A DNA stretch of 64,000 nucleotides from Paenalcaligenes faecalis (lineage in GTDB: Bacteria > Pseudomonadota > Gammaproteobacteria > Burkholderiales > Burkholderiaceae_B): the NCBI RefSeq assembly GCF_027557445.1, contig NZ_CP106841.1, positions 1,164,001-1,228,000 on the forward strand, in the 5' to 3' direction. The notes beneath the pieces were generated by a model. That model ran no database searches. It saw nothing but the letters and a program-made list of their open reading frames with translations, and had not been told where the DNA came from. Position numbers and translations under genes: made by a program. Position 1 is the stretch's first letter; each line of letters opens with the position of its first letter. Of this stretch, positions 53,466 to 63,634 are shown in pieces.

Positions 53466-54356
53466 ATGACTAAAACAGGTGCTTCTGGCCTGAGTCAAAA
53501 AAGCGGTGATGTAATCGGCATCTATATCCTCGGTGCGACTGGCGGCATAAAGTGTGCGCCATATCCCTTGCTCTCCTAATTTGGCGGTGCGTAGCCAGCC
53601 GCTATGCTGATATTCACTCAAGGCCCAGTTAGGTAGTGCTGCCACACCTCTTAGGCTAGCTACCAGTTGCATAATAATAGGAGTGAGCTCTGCTTTTCTT
53701 ACTTCGGCGGGCTCCACATCAGCAGGGTCTAAAAATTGAGTAAAAATATCTAAACGCTGCTTTTCAACCGGGTAGGTAATAAGGGTTTGATCTGCTAATT
53801 GGCTTGCTTCTATGTGATGATTAGAGGCCAAGGGGTGTTTAGCAGCCATAGCAAGAACCAGCTCATAGCGAAATAAAGGGGTGTAATCAATTCCCAGCAT
53901 TTCCTGTGGATCAGAGGTAATCACCATATCTAGATCGCCCCGTAATAATGCTGGCAACGGTGCAAAAGAAAAGGCCGCAGACAAATCTAGACTGACATCT
54001 GGCCAGCTGACCCGAAACTCGTCTAAGGCGGGCATTAGCCATTGAAAGCAAGAGTGGCAATCTATGGCTAGATAGAGGCGGCCAGTGTGGCCGGCTGCAA
54101 GACGTTCAAGCTCACGTTCAGTGGCTTTAATTTTTGGCAAAATATCATCAGCTAGGGTCAGGATACGTAATGCCGCCGTAGTCAGTCGAGCAGGGCGTGT
54201 GCGTCGATTGAGTAATTGTACGTTTAGGCGGATTTCTAAATCTCGTAGTTGATGGGACAGAGCCGATTGAGTGACGTGCAGGGTTTCAGCTGCGTCCTGT
54301 AAGCTGCCTGTGGCTCGGATGGCGCTTAACGTCTCTAAGTGTCGAATTTCTAACAT
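53439..54356 (-). CDS. metR: LysR-family regulator MetR
   Basis: Activator of methionine genes responding to homocysteine. 305 aa. N-terminal winged helix ('GSLQDAAETLHVTQSALSHQ') and an effector domain with 'AIDCHSCFQWLMPALDEF', 'GDLDMVITSD' and 'GVAALPNWALSEY', which closely parallel E. coli MetR. Convergent with and overlapping recX. Confidence 0.88.
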   Translation of the reverse strand: MLEIRHLETLSAIRATGSLQDAAETLHVTQSALSHQLRDLEIRLNVQLLNRRTRPARLTTAALRILTLADDILPKIKATERELERLAAGHTGRLYLAIDCHSCFQWLMPALDEFRVSWPDVSLDLSAAFSFAPLPALLRGDLDMVITSDPQEMLGIDYTPLFRYELVLAMAAKHPLASNHHIEASQLADQTLITYPVEKQRLDIFTQFLDPADVEPAEVRKAELTPIIMQLVASLRGVAALPNWALSEYQHSGWLRTAKLGEQGIWRTLYAASRTEDIDADYITAFLTQARSTCFSHLKGIIEAI

Positions 54357-54370
54357 AGTCGTATATTGTG

Positions 54371-54383
54371 TGAGTAATTTTCA
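54371..54383. promoter_or_regulatory. MetR-type site upstream of metR
   Basis: TGAGTAATTTTCA fits the TGAA-N5-TTCA pattern with one mismatch, 15 bases before the metR start. Autoregulation by MetR is known in enterobacteria. Confidence 0.4.
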
Positions 54384-54718
54384 TTTTTAATTATGGTGCT
54401 TGATTTTTATTTTAAACCTTAGTCAGCATAATCTTTTATCTAGTCTACTTATATGTCATTTTACTATTAGCTTATGGATTTTACCTATATGATGATTTCT
54501 CATGATTTATGCTGCCTGTTCTAGGCAGGGCAACCTCGTATCGCTCCTCGATAACTCGTTATTTAGCCTCGTTTCTTTTCAGCACTAGGCGCTTTTTCCT
54601 TGATTCCTGCTTTTTTGCTTACAGCTTGCTGACATAGGTGGGAAAATTGCTCTGCAATACTGTAGGTGCGTTATACTTAGAGCGTTTTATTATTGGCTAT
54701 TTGTTTAGGTGTATTTTT
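54384..54718. other. Intergenic stretch between metR and DUF2889 gene
   Basis: 335 AT-rich bases without a gene. A small hairpin CTGCC/GGCAG (around 54512-54528) is the only structure seen. The promoter of the downstream gene is probably in the last 70 bases, but no clear -10/-35 pair stands out. Confidence 0.45.
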
Positions 54719-55282
54719 ATGTCCTTGTCGAAAAAGACGGTAGCGCGTACGCCACTACATAAGCGCGCCATTACCGTAGAGGTATTTGAGCGTGAAGATG
54801 GTCTCTGGGACTTAGACGCACAACTGATTGACACCAAAGCCTATGATTTCCCCCTCTTTGAGGGCGGCGAGCATCCCGCAGGTCAGCCTGTGCATCAAAT
54901 GCTAATACGTATTACTATTGATAGTACTTACACTATTATTGATGCAGGCGTAGATTATGACGCGGCACCTTATAAAATCTGCAACACCATCGCTGACAGC
55001 TATCAACAATTGGTAGGGTTAAACCTATTACGTGGTTTTAGGCATGATGTACGCACCCGGTTGGCAGGTAGGCAGGGCTGTACGCATGTCACTGAACTGA
55101 CCAACGTATTGCCTACAGCGGCTATACAGGGGATTGCTACTCGATTAAATCGTGTAAAAGCAGCCCATGAGCAAACCACACGGCCATTTCATATTGATGG
55201 TTGCCATGCCTTACGTGCTGATGGTGAGATTGTGCGGGTTTACTACCCTAAGTGGTACGAGAAACCCGACTCAACGCAGTAA
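54719..55282 (+). CDS. DUF2889 family protein
   Basis: 187 aa, cytoplasmic. Starts 'MSLSKKTVARTPLHKRAITV', has 'GLWDLDAQLIDTKAYDFPLF', 'DAAPYKICNTIADSYQQLVG' and 'GLNLLRGFRHDVRTRLAGRQ' followed by GCTHVTEL, which are typical of DUF2889. Function unknown in the family; it has sometimes been found beside aromatic or acyl-CoA metabolism. ATG 54719 preferred over a TTG/ATG 81 bases upstream because homologues start at this point. Confidence 0.85.
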   Translation: MSLSKKTVARTPLHKRAITVEVFEREDGLWDLDAQLIDTKAYDFPLFEGGEHPAGQPVHQMLIRITIDSTYTIIDAGVDYDAAPYKICNTIADSYQQLVGLNLLRGFRHDVRTRLAGRQGCTHVTELTNVLPTAAIQGIATRLNRVKAAHEQTTRPFHIDGCHALRADGEIVRVYYPKWYEKPDSTQ

Positions 55283-55290
55283 TACGAGTT

Positions 55291-55328
55291 TTGCCAATTT
55301 GTAATGGTATACAAATAGGCAATTTTTT
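55291..55328 (+). terminator. Terminator after the DUF2889 gene
   Basis: 12-bp stem with one A-A mismatch (TTGCC-a-ATTTGTA at 55291-55303 with TACAAAT-a-GGCAA at 55310-55322), then six T. Confidence 0.8.
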
Positions 55329-55356
55329 AATGTGTTCTTAGACTGACAGGTACTAA

Positions 55357-56517
55357 ATGAAAATTCATGAATATCAGGGCAAAGCACTGTTAAGAAAGTA
55401 CGGTGTAGCAGTGCCAGAAGGCATTCCTGCGTTTTCCGTCGATGAAGCAGTTGCAGCGGCCGAAAAGCTAGGGGGCCCAGTATGGGTTGTTAAAGCGCAA
55501 ATTCATGCCGGTGGTCGTGGTATGGGTGGTGGGGTTAAATTAGCTCGTTCTATGGACGAAGTAAAACAACTCGCTACTGAAATCCTAGGTATGCAATTAA
55601 TTACGCACCAAACTGGCCCTGAAGGTCAAAAGGTTCGTCGTTTGCTTATCGAAGATGGCGCGGATATTAAAAAAGAATACTACGTAGGTATTGTGACTGA
55701 TCGTGAGTCTCAGCGTATTTGTGTGATGGCTTCTGCTGAAGGTGGTATGGAGATCGAAGAGGTCGCCGAGTCCAACCCAGAAAAAATCCTAAAAGCCTTT
55801 GTAGATCCTAAAGTTGGTCTAACAACCGAGCAAGCCATTGGCTTAGCTGCTGGTATTGGTATCCCTGAGGCTTCCCAATCTCAGGCCGCGGATCAGTTAC
55901 AAAAACTGTACCAAGTATACTGGGATACAGATGCTTCATTGGCTGAAATTAACCCATTGATCTTGACTGGTTCTGGCGACATTATGGCGTTGGATGCGAA
56001 GTTCAACTTCGACACGAACGCTTTGTACCGTCAAGCAGACGTGGTTGAGTTCCGTGACTTAGACGAAGAAGATCCTGCCGAAGTCGAAGCCAGTAAGTTC
56101 GATTTAGCTTATATTCAACTAGACGGTAATATCGCATGTCTAGTGAACGGAGCGGGTCTAGCTATGGCAACAATGGATACCATCAAGCTATTTGGTGGTG
56201 AGCCAGCTAACTTCTTAGACGTGGGTGGTGGTGCTACAGCTGAAAAAGTAACCGAAGCATTCAAAATCATGTTGAAAAATGATGATGTGAAGGCCATTTT
56301 GGTTAATATTTTCGGTGGCATTATGCGTTGTGACGTGATTGCCGAGGGCGTGATTGCTGCGTGTAAAGCAGTGAATCTAGACGTACCTTTGGTTGTTCGC
56401 ATGAAAGGGACTAACGAAGAGCTAGGTAAACAAATGCTAGCTGATTCGGGTCTACCTATCATTAGTGCAGACACCATGGCCGAAGCCGCAACCAAAGTGG
56501 TTGCCGCCGCTAAATAA
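55357..56517 (+). CDS. sucC: Succinyl-CoA synthetase beta subunit
   Basis: ADP/GDP-forming succinate-CoA ligase of the TCA cycle. 386 aa. ATP-grasp domain with '[20 protein letters not shown]', '[20 protein letters not shown]' and '[19 protein letters not shown]'; the C-terminal CoA-ligase domain has '[16 protein letters not shown]'. Paired with sucD 18 bases downstream. Confidence 0.97.
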   Translation: MKIHEYQGKALLRKYGVAVPEGIPAFSVDEAVAAAEKLGGPVWVVKAQIHAGGRGMGGGVKLARSMDEVKQLATEILGMQLITHQTGPEGQKVRRLLIEDGADIKKEYYVGIVTDRESQRICVMASAEGGMEIEEVAESNPEKILKAFVDPKVGLTTEQAIGLAAGIGIPEASQSQAADQLQKLYQVYWDTDASLAEINPLILTGSGDIMALDAKFNFDTNALYRQADVVEFRDLDEEDPAEVEASKFDLAYIQLDGNIACLVNGAGLAMATMDTIKLFGGEPANFLDVGGGATAEKVTEAFKIMLKNDDVKAILVNIFGGIMRCDVIAEGVIAACKAVNLDVPLVVRMKGTNEELGKQMLADSGLPIISADTMAEAATKVVAAAK

Positions 56518-56535
56518 CCGGAAAGGATTTTTTAC

Positions 56536-57417
56536 ATGTCAATTCTGATTAACAAAGATACTAAGGTTATTACACAGGGTATTACTGGTAAAACCGGTCA
56601 GTTTCACACTCGTATGTGCCGTGAATACGGTAATGGGATGCAGGCTTTCGTAGCGGGTGTAAACCCAAAACGTGCCGGAGAGGACTTTGAAGGTGTGCCT
56701 ATCTACGCTTCCGTTAAAGAAGCTCGTGATGCAACAGGCGCAACCGTTTCTGTTATTTATGTACCCCCAGCAGGCGCAGCCGCTGCTATCTGGGAAGCCG
56801 TCGAAGCAGATCTAGATCTCGTTATTTGTATCACTGAAGGTATCCCTGTACGTGATATGTTGGAATTACGCAATCGTATGCGTGAAGAAAACAAAAAAAC
56901 GTTGCTGTTAGGCCCTAACTGCCCAGGTTTAATTGTTCCTGACGAAATCAAAATCGGTATTATGCCTGGTCATATTCACCGTAAAGGTCGTATTGGTGTG
57001 GTTAGCCGTTCAGGTACATTGACTTACGAAGCTGTTGCTCAGTTAACTGAGTTGGGCTTAGGTCAGTCTGCTGCTGTAGGTATTGGTGGCGATCCTATCA
57101 ATGGTCTAAAACACATTGACGTATTGAAAATGTTCAATGATGATCCGGATACAGATGCTGTTATCATGATCGGTGAGATTGGCGGTCCTGACGAGGTAAA
57201 CGCTGCACTTTGGGCTAAAGACAACATGACTAAACCCATCGTTGGCTTTATCGCTGGTGTAACAGCGCCTCCCGGAAAACGCATGGGCCATGCTGGCGCA
57301 TTGATTTCTGGTGGCGATGACACTGCGGATGCAAAAATGGCAGTTATGGAAGCGTGCGGTATCAAAACCACACGTGATCCTTCCGAAATGGGTAAATTGC
57401 TGAAATCAATTCTATAA
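56536..57417 (+). CDS. sucD: Succinyl-CoA synthetase alpha subunit
   Basis: Carries the phospho-histidine and CoA site. 293 aa. 'TQGITGKTGQFHT' binds CoA; the active-site His is in 'GRMGHAGA'-type segment 'KRMGHAGALISGG'. AAAGGA precedes the ATG. Ends at a strong terminator. Confidence 0.97.
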   Translation: MSILINKDTKVITQGITGKTGQFHTRMCREYGNGMQAFVAGVNPKRAGEDFEGVPIYASVKEARDATGATVSVIYVPPAGAAAAIWEAVEADLDLVICITEGIPVRDMLELRNRMREENKKTLLLGPNCPGLIVPDEIKIGIMPGHIHRKGRIGVVSRSGTLTYEAVAQLTELGLGQSAAVGIGGDPINGLKHIDVLKMFNDDPDTDAVIMIGEIGGPDEVNAALWAKDNMTKPIVGFIAGVTAPPGKRMGHAGALISGGDDTADAKMAVMEACGIKTTRDPSEMGKLLKSIL

Positions 57418-57438
57418 TTGATGAAGTAGGACGCGCAG

Positions 57439-57462
57439 AACCCCGCTTAGGCGGGGTTTTTT
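57439..57462 (+). terminator. Terminator after sucCD
   Basis: 8-bp stem AACCCCGC/GCGGGGTT (57439-57446 with 57451-57458), 4-base loop, six T in total. Confidence 0.9.
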
Positions 57463-57494
57463 GTGTCTACATAAAAAATAAACAGAGACAACTT

Positions 57495-58412
57495 ATGGAT
57501 ATGACACGACGTGCTTTAGATTTACAAGCCACCACCTTGATGGTGCTGCTTTGCCTCACCTGGTCTTTGGCTCAAATTGTTTTGAAATATACAGCCGCTG
57601 ATATGGCGCCTACTCTACAAATAGCACTTCGTTCAGGTGGGGCAGCGGTGTTGACATATTTACTGGTGCGATGGCGAAAAATGCCCGTATTTACGGTTGC
57701 TGGAGCGTGGAAGCCTGGTCTATTGGTAGGTGCTTTATTTGCAGGAGAGTTTTTTCTCTTAGGAGAGGCCTTGCGTTATACCACAGCGTCGCATGTGTCT
57801 ATCTTCCTCTATAGTGCGCCTTTGTTTGCAGCCTTGGGTCTGCATTTTTTCTCGCCAGAAGAGCGATTAAATCGCTTGCAGTGGTTAGGGATCATTGTGG
57901 CTTTTTCTGGTATTGCTATTAGCTTTTTAGGCAGGGATGGCACATACAACACCCTTGAGAGCCCAAATATGTTGCTAGGCGATGCCTTGGCGATTTTAGG
58001 GGGGATGTTTTGGGGAGCGACTACAGTGGTAGTGCGAGGCTCACGACTCAAAAATGCCACGGCCACAGAGACATTATTTTATCAACTGATTGCGGCTTTT
58101 GTGATTTTAGGTGTGGGGGCAATGGGAATGGGGCAAACAGATATCCATTGGTCTACCCGTTTGGTGGGCAGTCTGATATTTCAGGTTGTCTTGGTGTCTT
58201 TTGTGAGTTTATTGATTTGGTTTTGGCTCTTACGTCACTATCTGGCATCTCGTTTAGGCGTTTTGTCTTTTATGTCCCCCTTGTTTGGTGTGATTTTAGG
58301 GGTGTGGTTATTAAACGAGAAAATAGACCAAAGCTTTGTGATTGGTGCGCTGTGTGTGGTGGTGGGTATTTTATTAGTGAGTGGTCAGGAGTGGTTTTTT
58401 AAGAAGAAATAA
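57495..58412 (+). CDS. DMT-superfamily (EamA) permease
   Basis: Inner-membrane transporter of the drug/metabolite superfamily; substrate unknown. 305 aa with ten membrane helices arranged as two EamA repeats ('LTWSLAQIVLKYTAADMAPT' in the first; 'GDALAILGGMFWGATTVVVR' in the second). Monocistronic; ends at the shared terminator with ppsR. Confidence 0.88.
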   Translation: MDMTRRALDLQATTLMVLLCLTWSLAQIVLKYTAADMAPTLQIALRSGGAAVLTYLLVRWRKMPVFTVAGAWKPGLLVGALFAGEFFLLGEALRYTTASHVSIFLYSAPLFAALGLHFFSPEERLNRLQWLGIIVAFSGIAISFLGRDGTYNTLESPNMLLGDALAILGGMFWGATTVVVRGSRLKNATATETLFYQLIAAFVILGVGAMGMGQTDIHWSTRLVGSLIFQVVLVSFVSLLIWFWLLRHYLASRLGVLSFMSPLFGVILGVWLLNEKIDQSFVIGALCVVVGILLVSGQEWFFKKK

Positions 58413-58459
58413 AAAGGCCTGCTAAATGTGAGTCCTTATCCATATCTAGCAGGCTTTTT
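58411..58459. terminator. Bidirectional terminator between EamA permease and ppsR genes
   Basis: 8-bp stem GCCTGCTA/TAGCAGGC (58417-58424 with 58447-58454), A-run on the left and T-run on the right, with a 22-base loop. Confidence 0.75.
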
Positions 58460-58468
58460 CAAAAAGTC

Positions 58469-59302
58469 TTAATAAATTCGTTGATTTAAACCCACCTCTT
58501 CGAGGATTTTGGTGGAAATTTCCTCAATGGATTTAGTGGTGGTAGAAAGCCAGGAGATGTTCTCTAAGCGCATTAGACGCTCAGCCTCTGCTACCTCATT
58601 AATACATTGTTTTAATGAGGCATAGGTACTGTTGGGGCGTCGTTCGTTGCGTACTTCTGCTAGACGATCTGGATGAATAGATAAGCCAAATAGTTTTTTA
58701 CGATAAGGCACTAATGATAGAGGTAGAGCACCACGCTCAAAGTCATCTGGAATCAAGGGGTAATTGGCAGCCTTAACCCCGTATTGCATCGCAAGATAGA
58801 GACTTGTTGGGGTTTTGCCACAACGAGATACTCCCACTAAAATAACGTCAGCTTGCTCTAAGCCATTAATAAGCTGACCGTCATCGTGAGCTAAACTGAA
58901 GTTAATGGCCTCGATGCGATTGCTATATTGTTTAGACATGACGTTGCTGTGAGATCTACCCACAGAGCGATCAGACTTAGTCCCTAGAGCACGTTCTATA
59001 TGGCGCACGAAACTGCCAAATAAGTCCATAAAGATGCAGTTGGCTGCGCCAATAATGCGTGCCATTTTTGGATCTACAAGCGTGCTAAATACCAACGGTT
59101 TCTCACCCGTTTCATCAAAGCAGCGATTGATACGGCCAGCCACATCATGTGCTTTTTCAATGGTATCAATGAAGGGGACGCGTACAGCTTGGAACTTAAA
59201 TTGTTGAAATTGTGATAAAACCGAATGGCTAAAGGTTTCAGCGGTAATGCCAGTGCTGTCTGAAACCACGAAGACAGTACGATCTATAGGGGAATTTGTC
59301 AT
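58469..59302 (-). CDS. ppsR: PEP synthase regulatory protein PpsR (DUF299 kinase/phosphorylase)
   Basis: Bifunctional ADP-dependent kinase/Pi-dependent phosphorylase that inactivates and reactivates PEP synthase. 277 aa from ATG 59302 ('MTNSPIDRTVFVVSDSTGIT'); an upstream Met adds 14 residues unlike the family. P-loop 'GVSRCGKTPTSLYLA' is intact. Divergent from its target gene ppsA across 148 bases, the usual arrangement. Confidence 0.95.
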   Translation of the reverse strand: MTNSPIDRTVFVVSDSTGITAETFSHSVLSQFQQFKFQAVRVPFIDTIEKAHDVAGRINRCFDETGEKPLVFSTLVDPKMARIIGAANCIFMDLFGSFVRHIERALGTKSDRSVGRSHSNVMSKQYSNRIEAINFSLAHDDGQLINGLEQADVILVGVSRCGKTPTSLYLAMQYGVKAANYPLIPDDFERGALPLSLVPYRKKLFGLSIHPDRLAEVRNERRPNSTYASLKQCINEVAEAERLMRLENISWLSTTTKSIEEISTKILEEVGLNQRIY

Positions 59303-59450
59303 ATTTAATAGTACACACAAAGGCGATAAACGGTACAATCGCAAAGAGTAACAACCATTGCTTAGCTAAGCAAGGCGAGTTTGCCTAGTACATTGCGATA
59401 TATCTAATGTATTACACAAACTTGCTTTTTACTTTTTTAAGGTGACTTTT

Positions 59451-61814
59451 ATGTCTTATGTATTGCCTTTCGAGACGCTGCGCATGACAGACGTCGAAAT
59501 TGTTGGTGGTAAAAACGCGTCTTTGGGCGAAATGATTAGCCAGTTGGCCAATGCCGGTGTGCGTGTGCCAGGTGGTTTTGCTACAACGGCCGAAGCATTC
59601 CGTGAGTTTTTACGTGCTGACAGCTTGGACAAGCGTATCGAAGAGCGTTTATCCACGCTGGACCCGGATGATGTACGTGCTTTGGCCGAGGCCGGTGCAC
59701 AGATCCGTCAGTGGATCATTGATACGCCATTTCCTGCTTCCTTAGAACAGCAAATTCGTGATGGCTTTGCCAAACTAGATGCTGATGGTAAAGGCTCGTT
59801 TGCAGTACGTTCTTCTGCTACTGCAGAGGATTTACCAGATGCTTCTTTTGCAGGCCAACAAGAAAGCTACTTGAACGTAGTGGGTATTGATGACGTACTA
59901 GAAAAAATTCATCTGGTTTTTGCCTCTTTATACAACGACCGTGCTATTTCATACCGTGTACATAAAGGCTTTGAGCACGCTGAGGTTGCTATTTCTGCCG
60001 GTGTACAACGTATGGTTCGTTCCGATAAGGGCAGCTCAGGCGTTATGTTCACTATAGACACGGAATCTGGTTTTAAAGACGTCGTATTTATTACATCCGC
60101 TTATGGGTTGGGTGAAACCGTGGTTCAGGGCGCCGTAAACCCGGACGAATTCTACGTGTTTAAACCTTCCTTAGCTGCTGGTCACGATGCGATTATTAGT
60201 CGTCGTATTGGTTCCAAGCTATTGCGGATGGAATTTGATGAAAAACGTGAAAGTGGCGAAGCAGTACGTACTGTAGATGTCCCCGTTTCCGAGCGCAATC
60301 GCTACTCCCTATCTGACGAAGAGGTGAATGAGTTAGCGCGTTACGCCATGATTATTGAAAACCACTACCAGCGTCCTATGGATATTGAGTGGGGTCGTGA
60401 TGGGATTGATGGCAAAATTTATATTCTTCAAGCTCGTCCAGAAACCGTTAAATCACAACTTGGTAATAATGATGTCCAAGAGCGCTACAAACTAAAAGCG
60501 ACAGGCGAAGTTCTGGTCACAGGCCGCGCTATTGGTCAAAAAATCGGTTCAGGTAAAGTCCGTTTGGTGGGTGATGCCAGCGAAATGCATCATGTTCAAG
60601 CGGGCGACGTATTAGTGACTGATATGACAGACCCGAACTGGGAACCAGTGATGAAATTGGCATCCGCCATCGTTACAAACCGTGGTGGTCGTACATGTCA
60701 CGCTGCAATTATTGCACGTGAACTAGGTATTCCTGCTGTGGTTGGCTGTGCTGATGCGACAGACGTACTAAAAGAAGGCCAAGAGGTCACCGTGTCGTGT
60801 GCAGAGGGTGATGAGGGCCGTATTTACGACGGTTTACTTGAAACTGAAATCGAGGAAGTTCGTTGGGGTGAAATGCCAGAGATTGGCATGAAAGTCATGA
60901 TGAACGTCGGTAATCCACAGTTAGCTTTTGATTTCTCTCAGATTCCTAATGATGGGGTAGGTCTAGCTCGTCTCGAGTTCATCATTAATAACAATATTGC
61001 TATTCACCCTAAAGCCGTTTTGGATTACCCGAATGTAGACGCTGACTTGAAAAAAGCAGTTGAGTCCGCTGCGCGTGGTTACGCCAGTCCGCGTGCTTTC
61101 TATGTGGAAAAGCTAGCCGAGGGTATTGCTACCTTAGCTGCCGCCTTTTACCCGAAAACCGTTATCGTACGTATGTCTGATTTTAAATCAAACGAATACC
61201 GTAAGTTAGTTGGTGGTTCACGTTACGAGCCCGAGGAAGAGAATCCAATGTTGGGTTTCCGTGGTGCAGCCCGTTATGTATCTGATGACTTCCAAGAGTG
61301 CTTCCGCATGGAATGTGAGGCGCTGAAAAAAGTTCGTGATGAAATGGGTTTAACTAACGTTGAGATCATGGTGCCTTTTGTGCGTACACTGACTCAAGCT
61401 GAAAAAGTGGTTAACTTGTTGGCGGATAATGGCCTAGAGCGCGGTAAAAACGGTTTACGTTTGATCATGATGTGTGAGGTTCCATCTAACGCTATTTTAG
61501 CAGAGGAATTCTTGCAATTCTTTGATGGTTTCTCTATCGGTTCTAATGATATGACGCAGTTAACTTTAGGTCTGGATCGTGACTCAGGGATGGAGTTACT
61601 TGCTGCAGATTTTGATGAGCGTGATGCTGCCGTTAAATTTATGTTGAGCCGTGCTATACAAGCATGTCGCAAGGCTGGTAAATACGTAGGTATTTGTGGT
61701 CAAGGCCCTAGCGATCATCCTGATTTAGCTGAGTGGTTACGTGATGAAGGGATTGTGTCTATTTCACTGAATCCTGACACAGTAGTAGATACGTGGCAGC
61801 GTTTAGCTAAATAA
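59451..61814 (+). CDS. ppsA: Phosphoenolpyruvate synthase
   Basis: Converts pyruvate, ATP and water to PEP, AMP and Pi for gluconeogenesis. 787 aa. N-terminal ATP-binding domain ('[14 protein letters not shown]', '[20 protein letters not shown]'), phospho-His domain '[20 protein letters not shown]' (the His, with the neighbouring Thr that PpsR modifies) and PEP-binding domain with '[20 protein letters not shown]' and 'GICGQGPSD'. Start ATG 59451 (AAGG eight bases upstream) over a GTG three codons earlier. Confidence 0.97.
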   Translation: MSYVLPFETLRMTDVEIVGGKNASLGEMISQLANAGVRVPGGFATTAEAFREFLRADSLDKRIEERLSTLDPDDVRALAEAGAQIRQWIIDTPFPASLEQQIRDGFAKLDADGKGSFAVRSSATAEDLPDASFAGQQESYLNVVGIDDVLEKIHLVFASLYNDRAISYRVHKGFEHAEVAISAGVQRMVRSDKGSSGVMFTIDTESGFKDVVFITSAYGLGETVVQGAVNPDEFYVFKPSLAAGHDAIISRRIGSKLLRMEFDEKRESGEAVRTVDVPVSERNRYSLSDEEVNELARYAMIIENHYQRPMDIEWGRDGIDGKIYILQARPETVKSQLGNNDVQERYKLKATGEVLVTGRAIGQKIGSGKVRLVGDASEMHHVQAGDVLVTDMTDPNWEPVMKLASAIVTNRGGRTCHAAIIARELGIPAVVGCADATDVLKEGQEVTVSCAEGDEGRIYDGLLETEIEEVRWGEMPEIGMKVMMNVGNPQLAFDFSQIPNDGVGLARLEFIINNNIAIHPKAVLDYPNVDADLKKAVESAARGYASPRAFYVEKLAEGIATLAAAFYPKTVIVRMSDFKSNEYRKLVGGSRYEPEEENPMLGFRGAARYVSDDFQECFRMECEALKKVRDEMGLTNVEIMVPFVRTLTQAEKVVNLLADNGLERGKNGLRLIMMCEVPSNAILAEEFLQFFDGFSIGSNDMTQLTLGLDRDSGMELLAADFDERDAAVKFMLSRAIQACRKAGKYVGICGQGPSDHPDLAEWLRDEGIVSISLNPDTVVDTWQRLAK

Positions 61815-61830
61815 AAGAACGCTGACATAA

Positions 61831-61864
61831 AAACGGGGCTGATTTTATATCAGCCCCGTTTTTT
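61831..61864. terminator. Bidirectional terminator after ppsA
   Basis: 13-bp perfect stem (61831-61843 with 61849-61861; core CGGGGCTGAT) followed by T-run; an A-run on the other side lets it serve the convergent solute-binding protein gene. Confidence 0.92.
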
Positions 61865-61879
61865 ATTGCTTATTAAGCA

Positions 61880-63454
61880 CTAATCAATAGTGACCCATTT
61901 AGGGGTTAAATGATTATTGGCACGATGGACTACATGCACATTTTTAGCCATAGCCCAAGGGATAACCTGATCATGCAATGGAATATGGCCTACCTCTTTG
62001 GCATGAATTGTTAAGGCCTCATGAATGGCTGCATTCCGTTTTTGAGGGTCGGTTTCGACTTTGATTTGATCTATCAGCTGATCGACTTGGGTATTACTGT
62101 AATGCCCAAAGTTAAAAGCACCATCAGCACCTTCACCTTTACTGTGGATGAGGCTCTGTAAGGTATAAAGCGCATCAAAAGTAGGCACGCCCCAGCCAAA
62201 CAAATAGGCACTTGTGTCATAGGCATGCAATTTGGGGAAGTAAATAGCACGCGGCATGGTATTTAACGTGGCTTTGACACCTGCTTTAGCCCACATGTTG
62301 ATAATAGCCTGACAGATGGCTTCATCGTTGATATAGGTGTCGTTAGAGCAGTCTAGGGTGAAACGCAACTCGTTTGGACCGTAGCCTGCTTCGGCTAATA
62401 AATGTTGCGCTTTTTCCAGGTCGGGGGCGGGGCGTGCTGCTAGGGCCTCTGTCCAACCGTTAACTTGTGGGGCGATCATGGTTCCGGTGGGTAACGATGC
62501 GCCGCGCATAACGATTTTTTGAATGGCTTGGGTATCTATTGAGATATATAAAGCCTCGCGCACCCGCTGGTCGGTAAAAGGGTTTTTTCCTTTAATAGAG
62601 CTGTATTTTAGCTCGGGGCTGTGTTGATCTAAACCGATGTAGATCGTACGGAACTCATTGCCTTCTATTACTTTGGCTTGTTGTTTAAGACGTGCTAGAT
62701 CTTGGGCCGGAGGATCTAAAATAAAATCAATTTCGCCAGAAAGTAAGGCTGCGGTACGCGTTGCGTTTTGAGCAATAGGCGTATAGACCACACGGCTGAC
62801 ATTCCCTGTTTTTTCTGCTTGACCCCACCAGTTTTTATTCTCAGTATAGATAGTACGTACATCTGCCTCGCGTGACTCTAGCTGATAAGACCCTGTGCCA
62901 TTGGTATGATGGGTTGCGAAATTTTCTTCTTTCTTGCCAAAGTCTTGTGGGGTAGTGGCATTATTTGCCTCTGCCCATGACTTACTCATCATGAACACAT
63001 TAGTAAGTAGACGCAGTAATACAGGGTTGGGTGCAGCGGTTTCAATTTCTACGGTGTAGTCATCTATTTTTTTTATGTCTACAAATCCGTCCACATAGGC
63101 TTTGAATCCAGAGGTGGGCGACATAGCACGTTGGAACGAAAACACCACATCATCGGCAGTAAATGGGCTGCCATCATGAAAACTAACATTTTTACGTAAA
63201 TGAAAGCGCCATAAGGTATCTGATAGCTGTTCCCAAGAACGAGCTAAAGCCGGAACTATGGTGAACTCTTTATCATATTCAACTAAGGGTTCATAGACAT
63301 AATTGGAAAAGTTATTAGTGACACGTTCATTTTGCGCATGGGGGTCTAAGGTCAGTAAATCCCCTTGACTAGCCCAACGCAGGGTTTTGGCATGACTAGT
63401 AAGCGGAATAAATAAGCTAGCAGTGAGGGTGGCAATAGCCAATTTTTTTAGCAT
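61880..63454 (-). CDS. Family 5 (peptide/nickel-type) ABC solute-binding protein
   Basis: Periplasmic binding protein of the DppA/OppA class. 524 aa with signal peptide ending 'LTSHA'. 'WASQGDLLTLDPHAQNERVT', 'FHLRKNVSFHDGSPFTADDV' and 'FTDQRVREALYISIDTQAI' are family blocks. No permease or ATPase gene adjoins it in the window, so it is an orphan here; the ligand (peptide, opine or other) is unknown. Confidence 0.9.
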   Translation of the reverse strand: MLKKLAIATLTASLFIPLTSHAKTLRWASQGDLLTLDPHAQNERVTNNFSNYVYEPLVEYDKEFTIVPALARSWEQLSDTLWRFHLRKNVSFHDGSPFTADDVVFSFQRAMSPTSGFKAYVDGFVDIKKIDDYTVEIETAAPNPVLLRLLTNVFMMSKSWAEANNATTPQDFGKKEENFATHHTNGTGSYQLESREADVRTIYTENKNWWGQAEKTGNVSRVVYTPIAQNATRTAALLSGEIDFILDPPAQDLARLKQQAKVIEGNEFRTIYIGLDQHSPELKYSSIKGKNPFTDQRVREALYISIDTQAIQKIVMRGASLPTGTMIAPQVNGWTEALAARPAPDLEKAQHLLAEAGYGPNELRFTLDCSNDTYINDEAICQAIINMWAKAGVKATLNTMPRAIYFPKLHAYDTSAYLFGWGVPTFDALYTLQSLIHSKGEGADGAFNFGHYSNTQVDQLIDQIKVETDPQKRNAAIHEALTIHAKEVGHIPLHDQVIPWAMAKNVHVVHRANNHLTPKWVTID

Positions 63455-63634
63455 GTTTTGTCTTAGTGGTAGGAGTCAATCAGGAGCATGATGGTGCCTG
63501 AGTATCGAAGAGGGTGTCAACGATAAGCATAGAACCTAAAAGTATAAAGAATGAAAGGTTTTGTTTGCCGCTTATAGGCAATGATGCCGCATTGAAGCAT
63601 AATAGATAGAGATCAACATATTAAGGAGTATTCA